A stretch of 17,905 nt of DNA from G020354025 sp964621455 (GTDB lineage Bacteria > Fidelibacterota > Marinisomatia > SCGC-AAA003-L08 > TS1B11), in contig CAZULW010000045.1 of assembly GCA_964621455.1 (NCBI GenBank), forward strand, positions 1 to 17,905. Direction: 5' to 3'. Under the pieces are notes generated by a model. That model saw nothing but the letters and a program-made list of their open reading frames with translations, was not told the DNA's origin and ran no database searches. A program made the position numbers and the translations under genes. This document shows, in pieces, positions 1 to 7,654 of the stretch (position 1 is its first letter; every line of letters starts with the position of its first letter).

Positions 1-1
1 C

Positions 2-115
2 GCCAACTTTCCAAACCAATTCCTTCAGGCTTTTTTAATTCCAAAATCTGTAAACTATGTCTATGCCCTGTCACTTTTTATTGGTCTGTCCCTTGCTTTT
101 ATAGCCCTGATTTAA
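2..115 (+). CDS. Possible C-terminal fragment of a membrane protein (partial at window edge)
   Basis: An open frame runs from the window edge to a TAA stop at 113-115, giving 37 residues. The peptide contains QAFLIPKSVNYVYALS followed by a hydrophobic run (LFIGLSLAFIALI) that could be a final transmembrane helix. It has the look of a transporter C-terminus, but the family cannot be identified from so little. If real, the gene is on the plus strand and converges on the minus-strand UMF1 gene. Another forward frame is also open through this stretch, so the call rests only on the plausible composition of the peptide. It could equally be non-coding. Confidence 0.33.
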   Translation, partial: ANFPNQFLQAFLIPKSVNYVYALSLFIGLSLAFIALI

Positions 116-425
116 AGTATTCCATGATGGGTAGTATCAGCACTACTATACAACTCATAGTATATAATATAATGGCTTACACATTATATTGTAGTACAGG
201 CATATAACCACAGGGCGCAATCAATACAATTCTACTCACACCCTATTAAGTATACAATTTAGGTCAGCGACGTTCAGCAGTCTGCAGACCTTCACGTTCA
301 TCAACCGTGTATAGGATGAAAGCACCTATAATGAACAGGATGGCAACTATCCAGACACCCGCCCTCTGAGATATGTAAATTTTGCCGCTCCCCAGGATTC
401 ATCCACAACCCCTGTGCAGAGCCAA
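116..425. other. AT-rich intergenic region with a hairpin and a transporter remnant
   Basis: This stretch has no intact gene and is visibly more AT-rich than most of the window. A perfect 9-bp inverted repeat, AATATAATG at 166-174 and CATTATATT at 182-190 with a 7-base loop, lies where transcripts from both sides would converge. It lacks a GC-rich stem, so its role as a terminator is doubtful. The part at 264-398 is listed separately as a coding remnant. Confidence 0.6.
264..398 (-). pseudogene. Remnant of a UMF1-family transporter C-terminus
   Basis: The minus strand encodes 44 residues between an upstream in-frame TGA (399-401) and a TGA stop at 264-266. The piece has no start codon. It contains ISQRAGVWIVAILFIIGAF followed by a polar tail beginning YTVDEREG. 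This matches, in order, the end of the intact neighbour, which reads GSGRLSIISLMIFFIIG and then LLFFVDEEKAKEA: a short Gly/Ser turn, one last transmembrane helix, then V-D-E and a charged tail. It is therefore most likely the tail of a second UMF1 gene left by duplication or deletion, lying 27 bp beyond the intact gene's stop on the same strand. Alternatively it is the original 3' end of the neighbouring gene, displaced by a rearrangement. Confidence 0.6.
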
Positions 426-1751
426 TTAAAAGGCGCCTAACAGTTTGGCTTCCTTTGCTTTTTCCTCATCTACAAAAAAGAGAAGTATTAGGCCTATAAT
501 GAAGAAAATCATCAATGAGATTATAGACAATCTCCCTGACCCCGTGACCTGTCGGATCACTGCAAACGCCAATGGTCCCCAAATCGCAGAGAATTTGCTG
601 AATATTGAATAGAACCCATAGAATTCGGCACTGTTTTTTTCGGGAATCATGGCACCATACAGAGAGCGGCTCAACGCCTGCGAACCGCCAAGGACGATAC
701 CTACAATAACGCCGAGGAAAAAATACTCGGTCGCTGTTTGCATGAAATAGGCATAGGTAACGACAGCACTCCAAAGCACCAGTGAAAGCATAACAGCGTG
801 TTTTGTACCGATCTTGTCAGCCAATCCACTGAACAGCAGAGCGCCACCTGCGGCAATGACCTGGATAACCAGCAACGTAACCATCAACACTGTCGTCGAT
901 AGACGCAGCTCCTCGGTTCCATAAATGGTAGCCATAATTATCACCGTTTGTATGCCGTCGTTATAGATCATAAAGGCAATCAGAAAAAGAACCAGATGTT
1001 TAAAGCGGCCCACTTTTTTTGTAGTGGCGATGGTTCTAGATATGCCGATGGCTGCGTATGCGATTAGTCTCGGTTTGGATCGATATTGTTCAGGAATTTC
1101 CTCAATTGCTTCCGCTTCCCCTAAATATTTCAATGCATATAGTGTGAATCCAGCCCACCATAGTCCCGCCATGGAAATTCCAATTCTCGCTGCCAATCCT
1201 TGGCTGATGCCGATAGCTTCATGCCCTGCGACAAGGCTGAGGGCAATCGCAAATTGCAATCCGCCACCGACGTATCCATAAGAAAAACCCTTTCCAGAAA
1301 CCCAATCTATCCTTTTCTCTGATGCAATCTGTGGCAGGAATGCATCATAAAAAACGTTTCCACCTACGAACCCTGTCTGCGCAATGAGGAAGAATATTAT
1401 CGTTTTCCATACATCGCCGGTCTGGCAGAAAAATAACAGAATCGCAAATAGACTACCCGTATAGGCGAAGGACATAAGAAATTTTTTCTTTGTCGAAGAA
1501 AAATCTGCAATGGAGCCTAACACGGGAGCAAATAGAAACACTAAAAACGCTGTGAAGCTTACCATGTAGCCCCACATTGAGGTCGCGCTTACAAGGGTAT
1601 TCCCTACCTTAATTCCCTTCTCACCCACGATCGCGAGGGCAAAGTAATTAGGCAGAAGCGCCGTCATTACCGTAGTAACATAGGCGGAATTCGCCCAATC
1701 ATACATACACCAACCAAAGATCGTTTTTTTATCGTCTTTCTTTACTGCCAT
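426..1751 (-). CDS. UMF1-family (Atg22-like) MFS transporter
   Basis: This 441-residue integral membrane protein has about 12 hydrophobic helices, the usual size for the UMF1 branch of the major facilitator superfamily. The signature YDWANSAY lies at residues 17-24, just before the first helix. Near the C-terminus is the second diagnostic stretch, GGSQALSRSLYGAMIPEK, followed by AEFYGFYSIFSKFSAIWGP. Bacterial members are related to the yeast vacuolar permease Atg22, but their substrate is generally unknown and I assign none. The ATG at 1751 has only a weak purine-rich sequence (GAAAGA) upstream. The gene follows the Omp85 gene by 54 bp on the same strand, so it may be the last gene of that operon. 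It looks more AT-rich than the genes upstream, and a remnant of a similar gene lies just beyond its stop. Confidence 0.92.
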   Translation of the reverse strand: MAVKKDDKKTIFGWCMYDWANSAYVTTVMTALLPNYFALAIVGEKGIKVGNTLVSATSMWGYMVSFTAFLVFLFAPVLGSIADFSSTKKKFLMSFAYTGSLFAILLFFCQTGDVWKTIIFFLIAQTGFVGGNVFYDAFLPQIASEKRIDWVSGKGFSYGYVGGGLQFAIALSLVAGHEAIGISQGLAARIGISMAGLWWAGFTLYALKYLGEAEAIEEIPEQYRSKPRLIAYAAIGISRTIATTKKVGRFKHLVLFLIAFMIYNDGIQTVIIMATIYGTEELRLSTTVLMVTLLVIQVIAAGGALLFSGLADKIGTKHAVMLSLVLWSAVVTYAYFMQTATEYFFLGVIVGIVLGGSQALSRSLYGAMIPEKNSAEFYGFYSIFSKFSAIWGPLAFAVIRQVTGSGRLSIISLMIFFIIGLILLFFVDEEKAKEAKLLGAF

Positions 1752-1805
1752 ATAGATTCTTTCAGATTAAATGAATCATAAGAATATTCAACCAAGATGT
1801 AACGG

Positions 1806-3093
1806 CTAAAAGAGCCAGTCCAGGCCAATATAGACTTTCAGCCCCGGACCGTCCATAGTCTTGTCTACCGGCAGGGCCACATCGAGAGCTACGATAAAGG
1901 TGGCATTAAGCGCGACCCTCCCGCCGAGACCCAGCCCCTGGTGCCACCGGTCCTGACCATCGCCCCTGTCAGCAATGTCGCCGGGTGGCGGGCTATCAAA
2001 GGTGCGGCCGAAATCATAGAAGGCGCTGCCAGCCAGGTAGCCGGTACGGAACAGGGGCAGCACCCGGTTGCGCAGCTCCAGGTTGCCGTAAAGAAAGCGT
2101 TCACCAAGGGCCCGCTGCCACAGGATACTTCGCACCCTCTTTTTGCCCCCCACTGCGGTGTCTCCGTGATGAAGGAGCCATCCAGCCGTGAGAGGGAGAA
2201 AAACGGAGCCCAGCCGACATGATACGCCCGCTGAGACGGAAGGCCAGCGTCAGGGGGTCGAAAAGGGGGAGATAGTGGCGGTGGGTGGCGGTAAGGGCAA
2301 CGTAGTCGAAATCGTTACCCGCCATATTCGGTACCCACCGAAGCAGGACTTCCGACCAGAAGCCTTTGTGGGGCGAGGCTTCGTGATCCCGGCGGTCCCA
2401 TACCAGTCCCACCATAAAGCCGTTTTCATTGCCACCGCCCATGTCCTGCCGCTGAAGATCCCAATGGAGTGCCAGCAAGGTCTGCAGACCGGGGCCCTCG
2501 TCGTGTTCTGCATAATCAATGGTATCGACTTTCGTGGACAGAATGATCAAACCCGCCAGCCAACTGAGATCCTCCCCCTTCAGCCTCCCCTGGACCACAG
2601 CATTCACCAGCAGGTAACGCTTGTCGAACGTGTAGTAATACTTGCTGCGATAAAGGGGGGAATCGGGATCGATGAAGGTTTGGCTAAAGAGGGTCTGGGC
2701 CCCGCCGGGACCGTGGTAGGGCTCAAAAAGGCTCACCTGGTAGCGGGCCTCGAATGTCAGACGGAGGTCTACCGGAAGGAGGTACTTGCTGTCCAGCCGG
2801 TACTGGTAGTCGGCGATGCCCCGGGTAGTGCGCTGCAAGGTGAGCCGATGAGAGAGGTAGTAGGGTTGGTATTCGGGGCTGCGCTTGTCGTCGAACTGGA
2901 AGACGACACCGTAGCCAAAGCCTTTGTCCGCGCTATAATCAAGGGCAGGGAGCAATCCAACTTCCTCCCATATCGTACAGGGCTTTGCTTCATTCTGGGA
3001 GGTAGAAAATTGCCCGCCGTCAACAGGATCAGGTGGTGCTAAAACGATAAGCGGGGCGACGATAAAAAGCAGGCCGCTGGAATATTTCCTCAT
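1806..3093 (-). CDS. POTRA-less Omp85/surface-antigen (D15) beta-barrel, interrupted by two frameshifts
   Basis: The gene encodes an outer-membrane beta-barrel of the BamA/TamA/D15 superfamily. The first open part (3093 down to about 2228) starts with a signal-peptide-like segment and contains many alternating strands. It includes GLVWDRRDHEASPHKG (about residues 230-244), the D15-type D-x-R-D segment. The frame then breaks. Adding one G to the GGG at 2227-2229 and one G to the six-G run at 2146-2151 gives a continuous protein of about 430 residues. The repaired part reads AYHVGWAPFFSLSRLDGSF, then a GGKKRVRSILWQR segment like the family VRGF/Y motif, then LYGNLELR. It ends IGLDWLF with the C-terminal Phe expected of a barrel. 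There is no room for POTRA domains. A GTG lies immediately before the ATG at 3093. The gene starts 13 bp after the EEP gene stop, so the two are probably co-transcribed. Sequencing error in G runs and true decay are both possible. Confidence 0.82.
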
Positions 3094-3106
3094 CACACTT
3101 TAACGA

Positions 3107-4198
3107 TTAGTCAGGGCTAAAGTGGATTTTCGTCAACACGCCAAAATGATCGGACGGGTGCTGGCCGCCTGGAGCCTGATTAAAGACAAGCTCACTATTT
3201 AGAATATCCTCAGCGGGAATATTTTTAACGAAGACATAATCGATGCGCCGGGAGACCTGCCGGTTCAACGCCTTCAGCTCCTCCCATACCGACACGGAAC
3301 CATCGTACGGGTCCGGCACGTCGTAATACGTCTGGATATTCAGGTTGCTCTCCGCCTCCCACGTGAAGCCCGGCGCATCCGGACCGCGCACCTGCTCCCA
3401 CGTGTCCACGAACTCGTCCGCCCGCACCCAGGTGATCTCCTCCGAACTCGGCCTGGCGTTGAAATCCCCCATCAGCACTACCGGCGCTTCCTCCGGCAAC
3501 TTGGCCCGCATCCACGCCAATAACACCTGCGTTTCACTCTGCCGCCGGTCGATGCTCCCCCGCCAACGCTCCACCAGCGCCTCGTACTCATCCTCCGTCA
3601 TGGAACTCGCTTCCCGCATCATCTCCAGCTCCCACTGCCAGCGCTCATCGTCGGGCAGCCCGGCGTGGAGGTGAGTGTTGACGATAAAAACCGGCTTGCC
3701 ACTGACGATAATACGCCCGGCGATGGCCTGGTGGGACTCGGCGAAATGGAAGGAGTAAATATTGCCGATATACCCCGTACCCGGTGATAGTCGCTTCGCA
3801 CCGACTTTCCTCAAATTAAGCGACTTCCTGGCCAGGATGGCATCACCCTCCTTGAAGTTAACCGGGATACCGAGGCAGCCCAGCTTGATTCCGGACATGC
3901 CCACATTATAGAGATAGTCGTAGTCCAGGTCTCTTGCCAGCCGCCGGATAAAGCCGGGAAGGGGGTTGGCCTCGTTCACGGCGATTACGTCCGGATTGAG
4001 ATCCTTAAGTTCCTCCATCAGGAAGCGGTACCGGGCCTGGCGTACCTGCCGGGACTCGTACTCCCCCATTTTTACGATCCCTTTATAGTCCAACCCCGAC
4101 CAGACATTGATGGTCACGAAGGTAAGTTCCTGCGCGGAGAGGCTCCCGGCCGTCAGGGCCAGAGGCAGCAGGAAAAAACACCATATGCGGCGGATCAT
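3107..4198 (-). CDS. Secreted endonuclease/exonuclease/phosphatase-family protein
   Basis: This 363-residue protein of the EEP (DNase I-like) fold begins with a signal peptide: MIRRIW, a hydrophobic stretch and a likely cleavage after SLSAQ. The metal-dependent active-site series is complete: VNEAN with Glu77, NTHLH at 174-178, GDFN at 244-247, DYVF at 320-323 and SDH at 349-351. The family hydrolyses phosphodiesters or phosphate esters of nucleic acids, phosphoinositides or sphingomyelin; the substrate here cannot be told. Start choice: the frame also has a GTG two codons upstream, but the strong GGGAGG ribosome site sits about 9 bases before the ATG at 4198 and only 3 before the GTG. It lies 124 bp after the NamZ gene and 13 bp before the Omp85 gene. 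Export plus an outer-membrane barrel neighbour suggests action in the periplasm or outside the cell. Confidence 0.88.
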   Translation of the reverse strand: MIRRIWCFFLLPLALTAGSLSAQELTFVTINVWSGLDYKGIVKMGEYESRQVRQARYRFLMEELKDLNPDVIAVNEANPLPGFIRRLARDLDYDYLYNVGMSGIKLGCLGIPVNFKEGDAILARKSLNLRKVGAKRLSPGTGYIGNIYSFHFAESHQAIAGRIIVSGKPVFIVNTHLHAGLPDDERWQWELEMMREASSMTEDEYEALVERWRGSIDRRQSETQVLLAWMRAKLPEEAPVVLMGDFNARPSSEEITWVRADEFVDTWEQVRGPDAPGFTWEAESNLNIQTYYDVPDPYDGSVSVWEELKALNRQVSRRIDYVFVKNIPAEDILNSELVFNQAPGGQHPSDHFGVLTKIHFSPD

Positions 4199-4322
4199 GG
4201 GCACAATCCTCCCGTTGCTATTGATGTCTGTTAATGCGTTATCAGTAAAAGCTATTGCCGGGCCGGGAAAGTTACAACAGATTCGGAGGCAAGCTGGTCC
4301 GCGCTGGCGTGGATATCGGCGA

Positions 4323-5672
4323 TCATTTTCCGTATATCAGGTACTCCTTTCGCCGGCCGTAGAAGGCATCCCGGTCTTTTGCATAGGTGGAGGGGTGGGC
4401 CTTGATGCTACGGCCGTGGTCGATGTAGCGGCGAAAAGAGTTAGACCCCCACAGGTGGTCAATGGTGCCCGACCACTCAAACTGGTGGGGGTAGTTCTCG
4501 CGGATGAGGTGAATTATCACCGCCGCGGTATGAATGGGCCGGAATGTCTCCCGGTCAGTGACCTTCAGCCGCACCCCGCCGCAGGCCTGGTCCTGGAATT
4601 TGGGGTGGGCAGCCATCCCCTCAATGGACTTGGGGATATAGACAACGTCCTCGAAAGTCACCCCTGGCAGGTCCCGGCGGTTGAGCATCTCCGCCAAGCC
4701 CCGCCCATCGATCCACGGCGCCCCGCAGACCAGGAAGGGCTCGTGGGTCCCCCGGCCTTCGGAAATGCTGGTCCCCTCCAGCAGGCAGGCTCCCAGGTAG
4801 GCCAGGGCCGTCTCCGGCGTAGGGATGTTAGGCGAGGGCGGAATCCACTCCAGTCCGGTCTCATCCCACCACATGTAGCGGGACCAATTCAGCATGGGCA
4901 CCACGGTCAGCCTGGCGTGACGGTCCTCCGTCTGGCCCTGGGCGTTTCCGCCTCGGGGAGCCCCGGAACCGCCGGACAGGTCAGACAGCCAGCCCTCCTC
5001 ATTGATCATGATGGCCAGTTCCCCCAGGGTCAGGCCGTGGCGAATGGGTATCGGGTGCAGCCCCACGAACGATGAATAGTCCCTGTCCAGGATAGGCCCA
5101 TCGATAACATCGCCCCGCACCGGGTTAGGGCGGTCGAGTAGCCAGAATGGGACGCCGTCCCGGGCGCAGGCGTCCATCACCAGGGTCATTGTGCTGGCGT
5201 AGGTGTAGTAACGGGCTCCCACGTCCTGCATATCGAAAATCACCACGTCCACGCCGGCCAGCTGGTCCGGAGTGGGCTTGCGGGTTTGCCCGTAGAGACT
5301 GTAGACCTTGATACCGGTGCGGGTATCTTCGGTATCGGCCACCTTCTCTCCGGCGGGGGCCGTGCCGTACAGGCCATGCTCCGTCCCGAAGATAACCTTC
5401 AGCGTCACCCCCTCCTCCCGGTCCAGGAGGTCCAGGATATGCTCCCCCTGGCGGCTGAGACCGGTCTGGTTTGTGACCACAGCCACGGCCTTGCCTATCA
5501 GAGGAGCGAAGTCGTCGTTCTCCAGCACGTCCAGGCCGGTGATGGTGGTAAAGAACTGCCGGATGGGATTCACCGGCTGGTAGACCCGTGAATAGCGCCA
5601 GTCGGTGCCCCCGGCGGTCGCGGCCAGCAGGAGAACAACAAAAACCGTTGAGCGGATCAGACCATACCACAT
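4323..5672 (-). CDS. namZ: NamZ-family exo-beta-N-acetylmuramidase (DUF1343)
   Basis: This 449-residue protein matches the DUF1343 family along its length. The family includes NamZ, which removes non-reducing-end MurNAc from peptidoglycan fragments. An N-terminal hydrophobic segment (residues 5-20) indicates export. Recognisable blocks are VVTNQTGLSRQG (65-76), FGTEHGLYG (95-103), whose Glu98 is at the position of the proposed catalytic glutamate, IFDMQDVGARYYTYAS, a middle block PSPNIPTPETA with EGTSISEGRGTHEPF, and a C-terminal CGGVRLKVTDRETFRP. The start codon is 4 bases after the stop of the symporter gene. Its ribosome site (GGAAGG) overlaps that stop (AGGTAG), so the two are translationally coupled. 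This pairing suggests that the released sugar may be imported by the symporter. The exact activity is inferred from family membership. Confidence 0.9.
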   Translation of the reverse strand: MWYGLIRSTVFVVLLLAATAGGTDWRYSRVYQPVNPIRQFFTTITGLDVLENDDFAPLIGKAVAVVTNQTGLSRQGEHILDLLDREEGVTLKVIFGTEHGLYGTAPAGEKVADTEDTRTGIKVYSLYGQTRKPTPDQLAGVDVVIFDMQDVGARYYTYASTMTLVMDACARDGVPFWLLDRPNPVRGDVIDGPILDRDYSSFVGLHPIPIRHGLTLGELAIMINEEGWLSDLSGGSGAPRGGNAQGQTEDRHARLTVVPMLNWSRYMWWDETGLEWIPPSPNIPTPETALAYLGACLLEGTSISEGRGTHEPFLVCGAPWIDGRGLAEMLNRRDLPGVTFEDVVYIPKSIEGMAAHPKFQDQACGGVRLKVTDRETFRPIHTAAVIIHLIRENYPHQFEWSGTIDHLWGSNSFRRYIDHGRSIKAHPSTYAKDRDAFYGRRKEYLIYGK

Positions 5673-5676
5673 TGTA

Positions 5677-7113
5677 CTACCTTCCTGTCTCGGTCCGCAG
5701 GCATGTTACGGCCCGGTTGACCCCATAGGCCAGGCCGATATTCACCGCCGTTGCGACGAGAATGTACCACGTCCAGGCGACGCCCAGGCTTTTAAGCACC
5801 AGAACCGCCGCGGCGGCACCCAGCAGGCCGGTGATCAGGGCACCGGGATGGAAGCGGGTCCTGGTGCGGCTCATGAGAAACAGCCCCAGCAGGCCGCCGT
5901 AGGTATACGAGGCGATCTGCAGGCCCAGCTCCACCACTGGATTGTCACCCGGCAGCAGCATCACCGCCACCGCCATGGCCATCAGCACCAGCCCCCAGCC
6001 CAGGCTCACCAGCCGTGAAAGGCGCAGGTCGTCGGTGCGTTTCAGCCAGTCGTTCACGGTGGACGAGGCCAGGCTGTTGATGGAGGAGCTGAGGGTGGAC
6101 ATGGCCGCCGCCAGCACTCCCGCCAGCAGCACACCCTTCAGCCCGGTGGGCAGATACGTGGCGATGAAGCGGGGATATTCCTGGTCCACGCCAATGGCCT
6201 CACCTTGGAAGACCACCCACAGCAGCGCCCCCACCAGCATGAACAGGGCGAACTGGAAGGTGACGAACACGCCGCTGCCCACCAGGGCCAGGCGGGCGGC
6301 ACCCAGACTCCTAGTTGATAGTATCCGCTGAACCATCATGTAATCGGTGCCGTGGGAGGCAAAGGAGAGGAACGCCCCGCCCAGGATAGCGGCTATAATG
6401 GTATAGGGCGTCTTATTGGAGAAGATGCCTTCCAGGGTGATGTTCAGCACCCCCAGCTTGCCGGCCTCCGCCAATTGGCTGAGACCCGCACCCAGGCCCC
6501 CATCGATCAGGCCGTGGATGAACCACAGCGACACCAGCCCGCAGCCCAGGTAGAGCACGAACTGCACCGTGTCCATCCACACCACCGAGCGGATGCCCCC
6601 CGCCAGCGTATAGACCAGCGTCACGCTGCCCATCAGCAGCACCGCCTGGGGGATGGTGAGGGGCAAGAGCGTCTGCACCAGCAGGGCCGTGGCGAAAAAG
6701 CGCACCCCGTCGGCCAGAAGGCGGGTAAACAGGAACACCGTCGAGGTGACACGCTGCACACTCAAGCCAAAGCGCTGGCCGATGTACTGGTAGATGGAGG
6801 TGATCCCCCGGGCGTAGTACAGCGGCAGCAGCAGCAGGCTCACCGCCACCCGCCCCAGGATGTAGCCAAAGGCCAGCTGCAGGAAGAACCAGTTGCCCCG
6901 GTAGGCAAGGCCCGGCACGCTGATGAAGGTGAGCACCGAGGTCTCGGTAGCCACCACCGATAGCATCACGGCGTACCAGGGCAGGTTGCGCTCGGCCAGG
7001 AAGTAGGCGCTGGTGGTCTTGCTGTAGCGCCCCGACCAGATGCCGTACACCACCGTCCCGCCCAGGAAGAGGGCCAGAATCCAGATGTCGAGGGGATCAA
7101 TGGTGGTGGGCAT
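5677..7113 (-). CDS. Sodium:solute symporter (SSS family)
   Basis: This 478-residue polytopic protein has about 13 transmembrane helices and the LeuT-like arrangement typical of the SSS/SLC5 family. Visible family segments are GGIRSVVWMDTVQFVLYLG (172-190) and GVLLAGVLAAAMSTLSSSIN (327-346), whose Ser/Thr residues correspond to the sodium-binding helix. The family couples inward sodium flow to uptake of sugars, amino acids, nucleosides or sialic acids. The start is ATG at 7113, with only a weak AGGT ribosome site 7 bases upstream. The gene is directly followed, with a 4-base gap, by the NamZ gene. By context a peptidoglycan amino sugar such as MurNAc is the first substrate to test, but the sequence does not fix specificity. 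It lies downstream of a hairpin-rich spacer that separates it from the HepT gene. Confidence 0.92.
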   Translation of the reverse strand: MPTTIDPLDIWILALFLGGTVVYGIWSGRYSKTTSAYFLAERNLPWYAVMLSVVATETSVLTFISVPGLAYRGNWFFLQLAFGYILGRVAVSLLLLPLYYARGITSIYQYIGQRFGLSVQRVTSTVFLFTRLLADGVRFFATALLVQTLLPLTIPQAVLLMGSVTLVYTLAGGIRSVVWMDTVQFVLYLGCGLVSLWFIHGLIDGGLGAGLSQLAEAGKLGVLNITLEGIFSNKTPYTIIAAILGGAFLSFASHGTDYMMVQRILSTRSLGAARLALVGSGVFVTFQFALFMLVGALLWVVFQGEAIGVDQEYPRFIATYLPTGLKGVLLAGVLAAAMSTLSSSINSLASSTVNDWLKRTDDLRLSRLVSLGWGLVLMAMAVAVMLLPGDNPVVELGLQIASYTYGGLLGLFLMSRTRTRFHPGALITGLLGAAAAVLVLKSLGVAWTWYILVATAVNIGLAYGVNRAVTCLRTETGR

Positions 7114-7192
7114 GGGTGTTACCTAGCGTGGCAGCTTGCCCGGCCTGTCCGGCGGCTTGCCCCGACGTTTCTGCCGGGGCCAGACGGGCGTA

Positions 7193-7213
7193 GTCCCGAC
7201 GCTAAGTCGGGAC
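7193..7213. repeat. CCCGAC/GTCGGG hairpin, member 1
   Basis: GTCCCGAC at 7193-7200 and GTCGGGAC at 7206-7213 form a perfect 8-bp stem around GCTAA. The same stem core recurs at 9393-9410, 10363-10386 and 10606-10625, always between genes. No T tract follows on either strand, so this copy is probably not a terminator. Confidence 0.6.
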
Positions 7214-7262
7214 GAAGACGGGGGACAGTTGACAGTTGCAGGCACTTCAAAATGCAAAGTGC

Positions 7263-7304
7263 AAAAGGCAAAATGAAAAGGGAAGACCTGACCGATATGT
7301 CAGG
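7263..7304 (-). terminator. Probable intrinsic terminator after hepT
   Basis: On the minus strand, 9 bases after the HepT stop, CCTGAC and GTCAGG (7287-7304) form a 6-bp stem with a 6-base loop. It is followed by a T-rich, interrupted stretch (TCTTCCCTTTTCATTTTGCC). The geometry fits a weak rho-independent terminator that would separate the oxidoreductase/toxin-antitoxin transcript from the symporter operon. The short stem and broken T tract limit confidence. Confidence 0.4.
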
Positions 7305-7312
7305 GGCAGCTT

Positions 7313-7654
7313 CTATTCATTGGACGGCACCAGCGGTTCTATCTGCCGGATGAGGTCAGGGATGTGAACCGTTGCCGCGATCCATACCTCTTTTAATTCT
7401 ACTCGCTCGTAGGCATGAATAAGGACATCTCGCATACCGGCCATTCGTCGCCACGGCACTTTAGGGTGGCTGTTCCTGTACTCTTTGGAAATTCGCTTGG
7501 TGGCTTCCCCGATGATTGTCAGCTGGTGAATGACGGCTGACTGGCACATGATATCGTTTTCAAATGCTTCTCGATCAGCGCCCTCGACGAAGGATTTAAC
7601 CAACCGTGCAGCATGCAAAATGTCTATGAGTGAGCTCTCATCCCTCAAAGACAT
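7313..7654 (-). CDS. hepT: HepT-like HEPN ribonuclease toxin (DUF86)
   Basis: This 113-residue all-helical HEPN protein is the usual size for DUF86/HepT. The RX4H ribonuclease motif is present as RDVLIHAY, with Arg75, His80 and Tyr82. A tyrosine two residues after the histidine is where characterised HepT toxins are AMPylated by their partner. In known pairs HepT is an RNase toxin that MntA silences by adding AMP groups (type VII toxin-antitoxin). The ATG at 7654 lies inside the end of the mntA gene (17-bp overlap), so translation is probably coupled, with the antitoxin made first. A probable terminator follows the stop. The pair could act as an addiction module or in phage defence. Function is inferred from family and neighbour. 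Confidence 0.9.
   Translation of the reverse strand: MSLRDESSLIDILHAARLVKSFVEGADREAFENDIMCQSAVIHQLTIIGEATKRISKEYRNSHPKVPWRRMAGMRDVLIHAYERVELKEVWIAATVHIPDLIRQIEPLVPSNE

Larger units (their letters stand above)
7114..7312. other. Intergenic spacer between hepT and the symporter gene
   Basis: The spacer contains GC-rich near-repeats (GCAGCTTGCCCGG and GCGGCTTGCCCCG), the 7193-7213 hairpin, and a purine-rich low-complexity run around 7240-7285 with repeated AATGCAAA, GTGCAAAA and GGCAAAATG words. No coding frame is convincing. The symporter promoter should lie here, but I could not pick out a good sigma-70-like pair. Confidence 0.5.

Noticed and set aside
2188..3042. Long open frame (284 codons) on the plus strand
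   Set aside because: It lies wholly opposite the Omp85 gene, its product has no recognisable fold, and its length reflects the GC-rich codon pattern of the real minus-strand gene.
4107..5075. 322-codon open frame on the plus strand
   Set aside because: Antisense to the EEP and NamZ genes, both of which have strong family motifs. Its composition (Pro, Gly, Arg, His-rich) is typical of a shadow frame.
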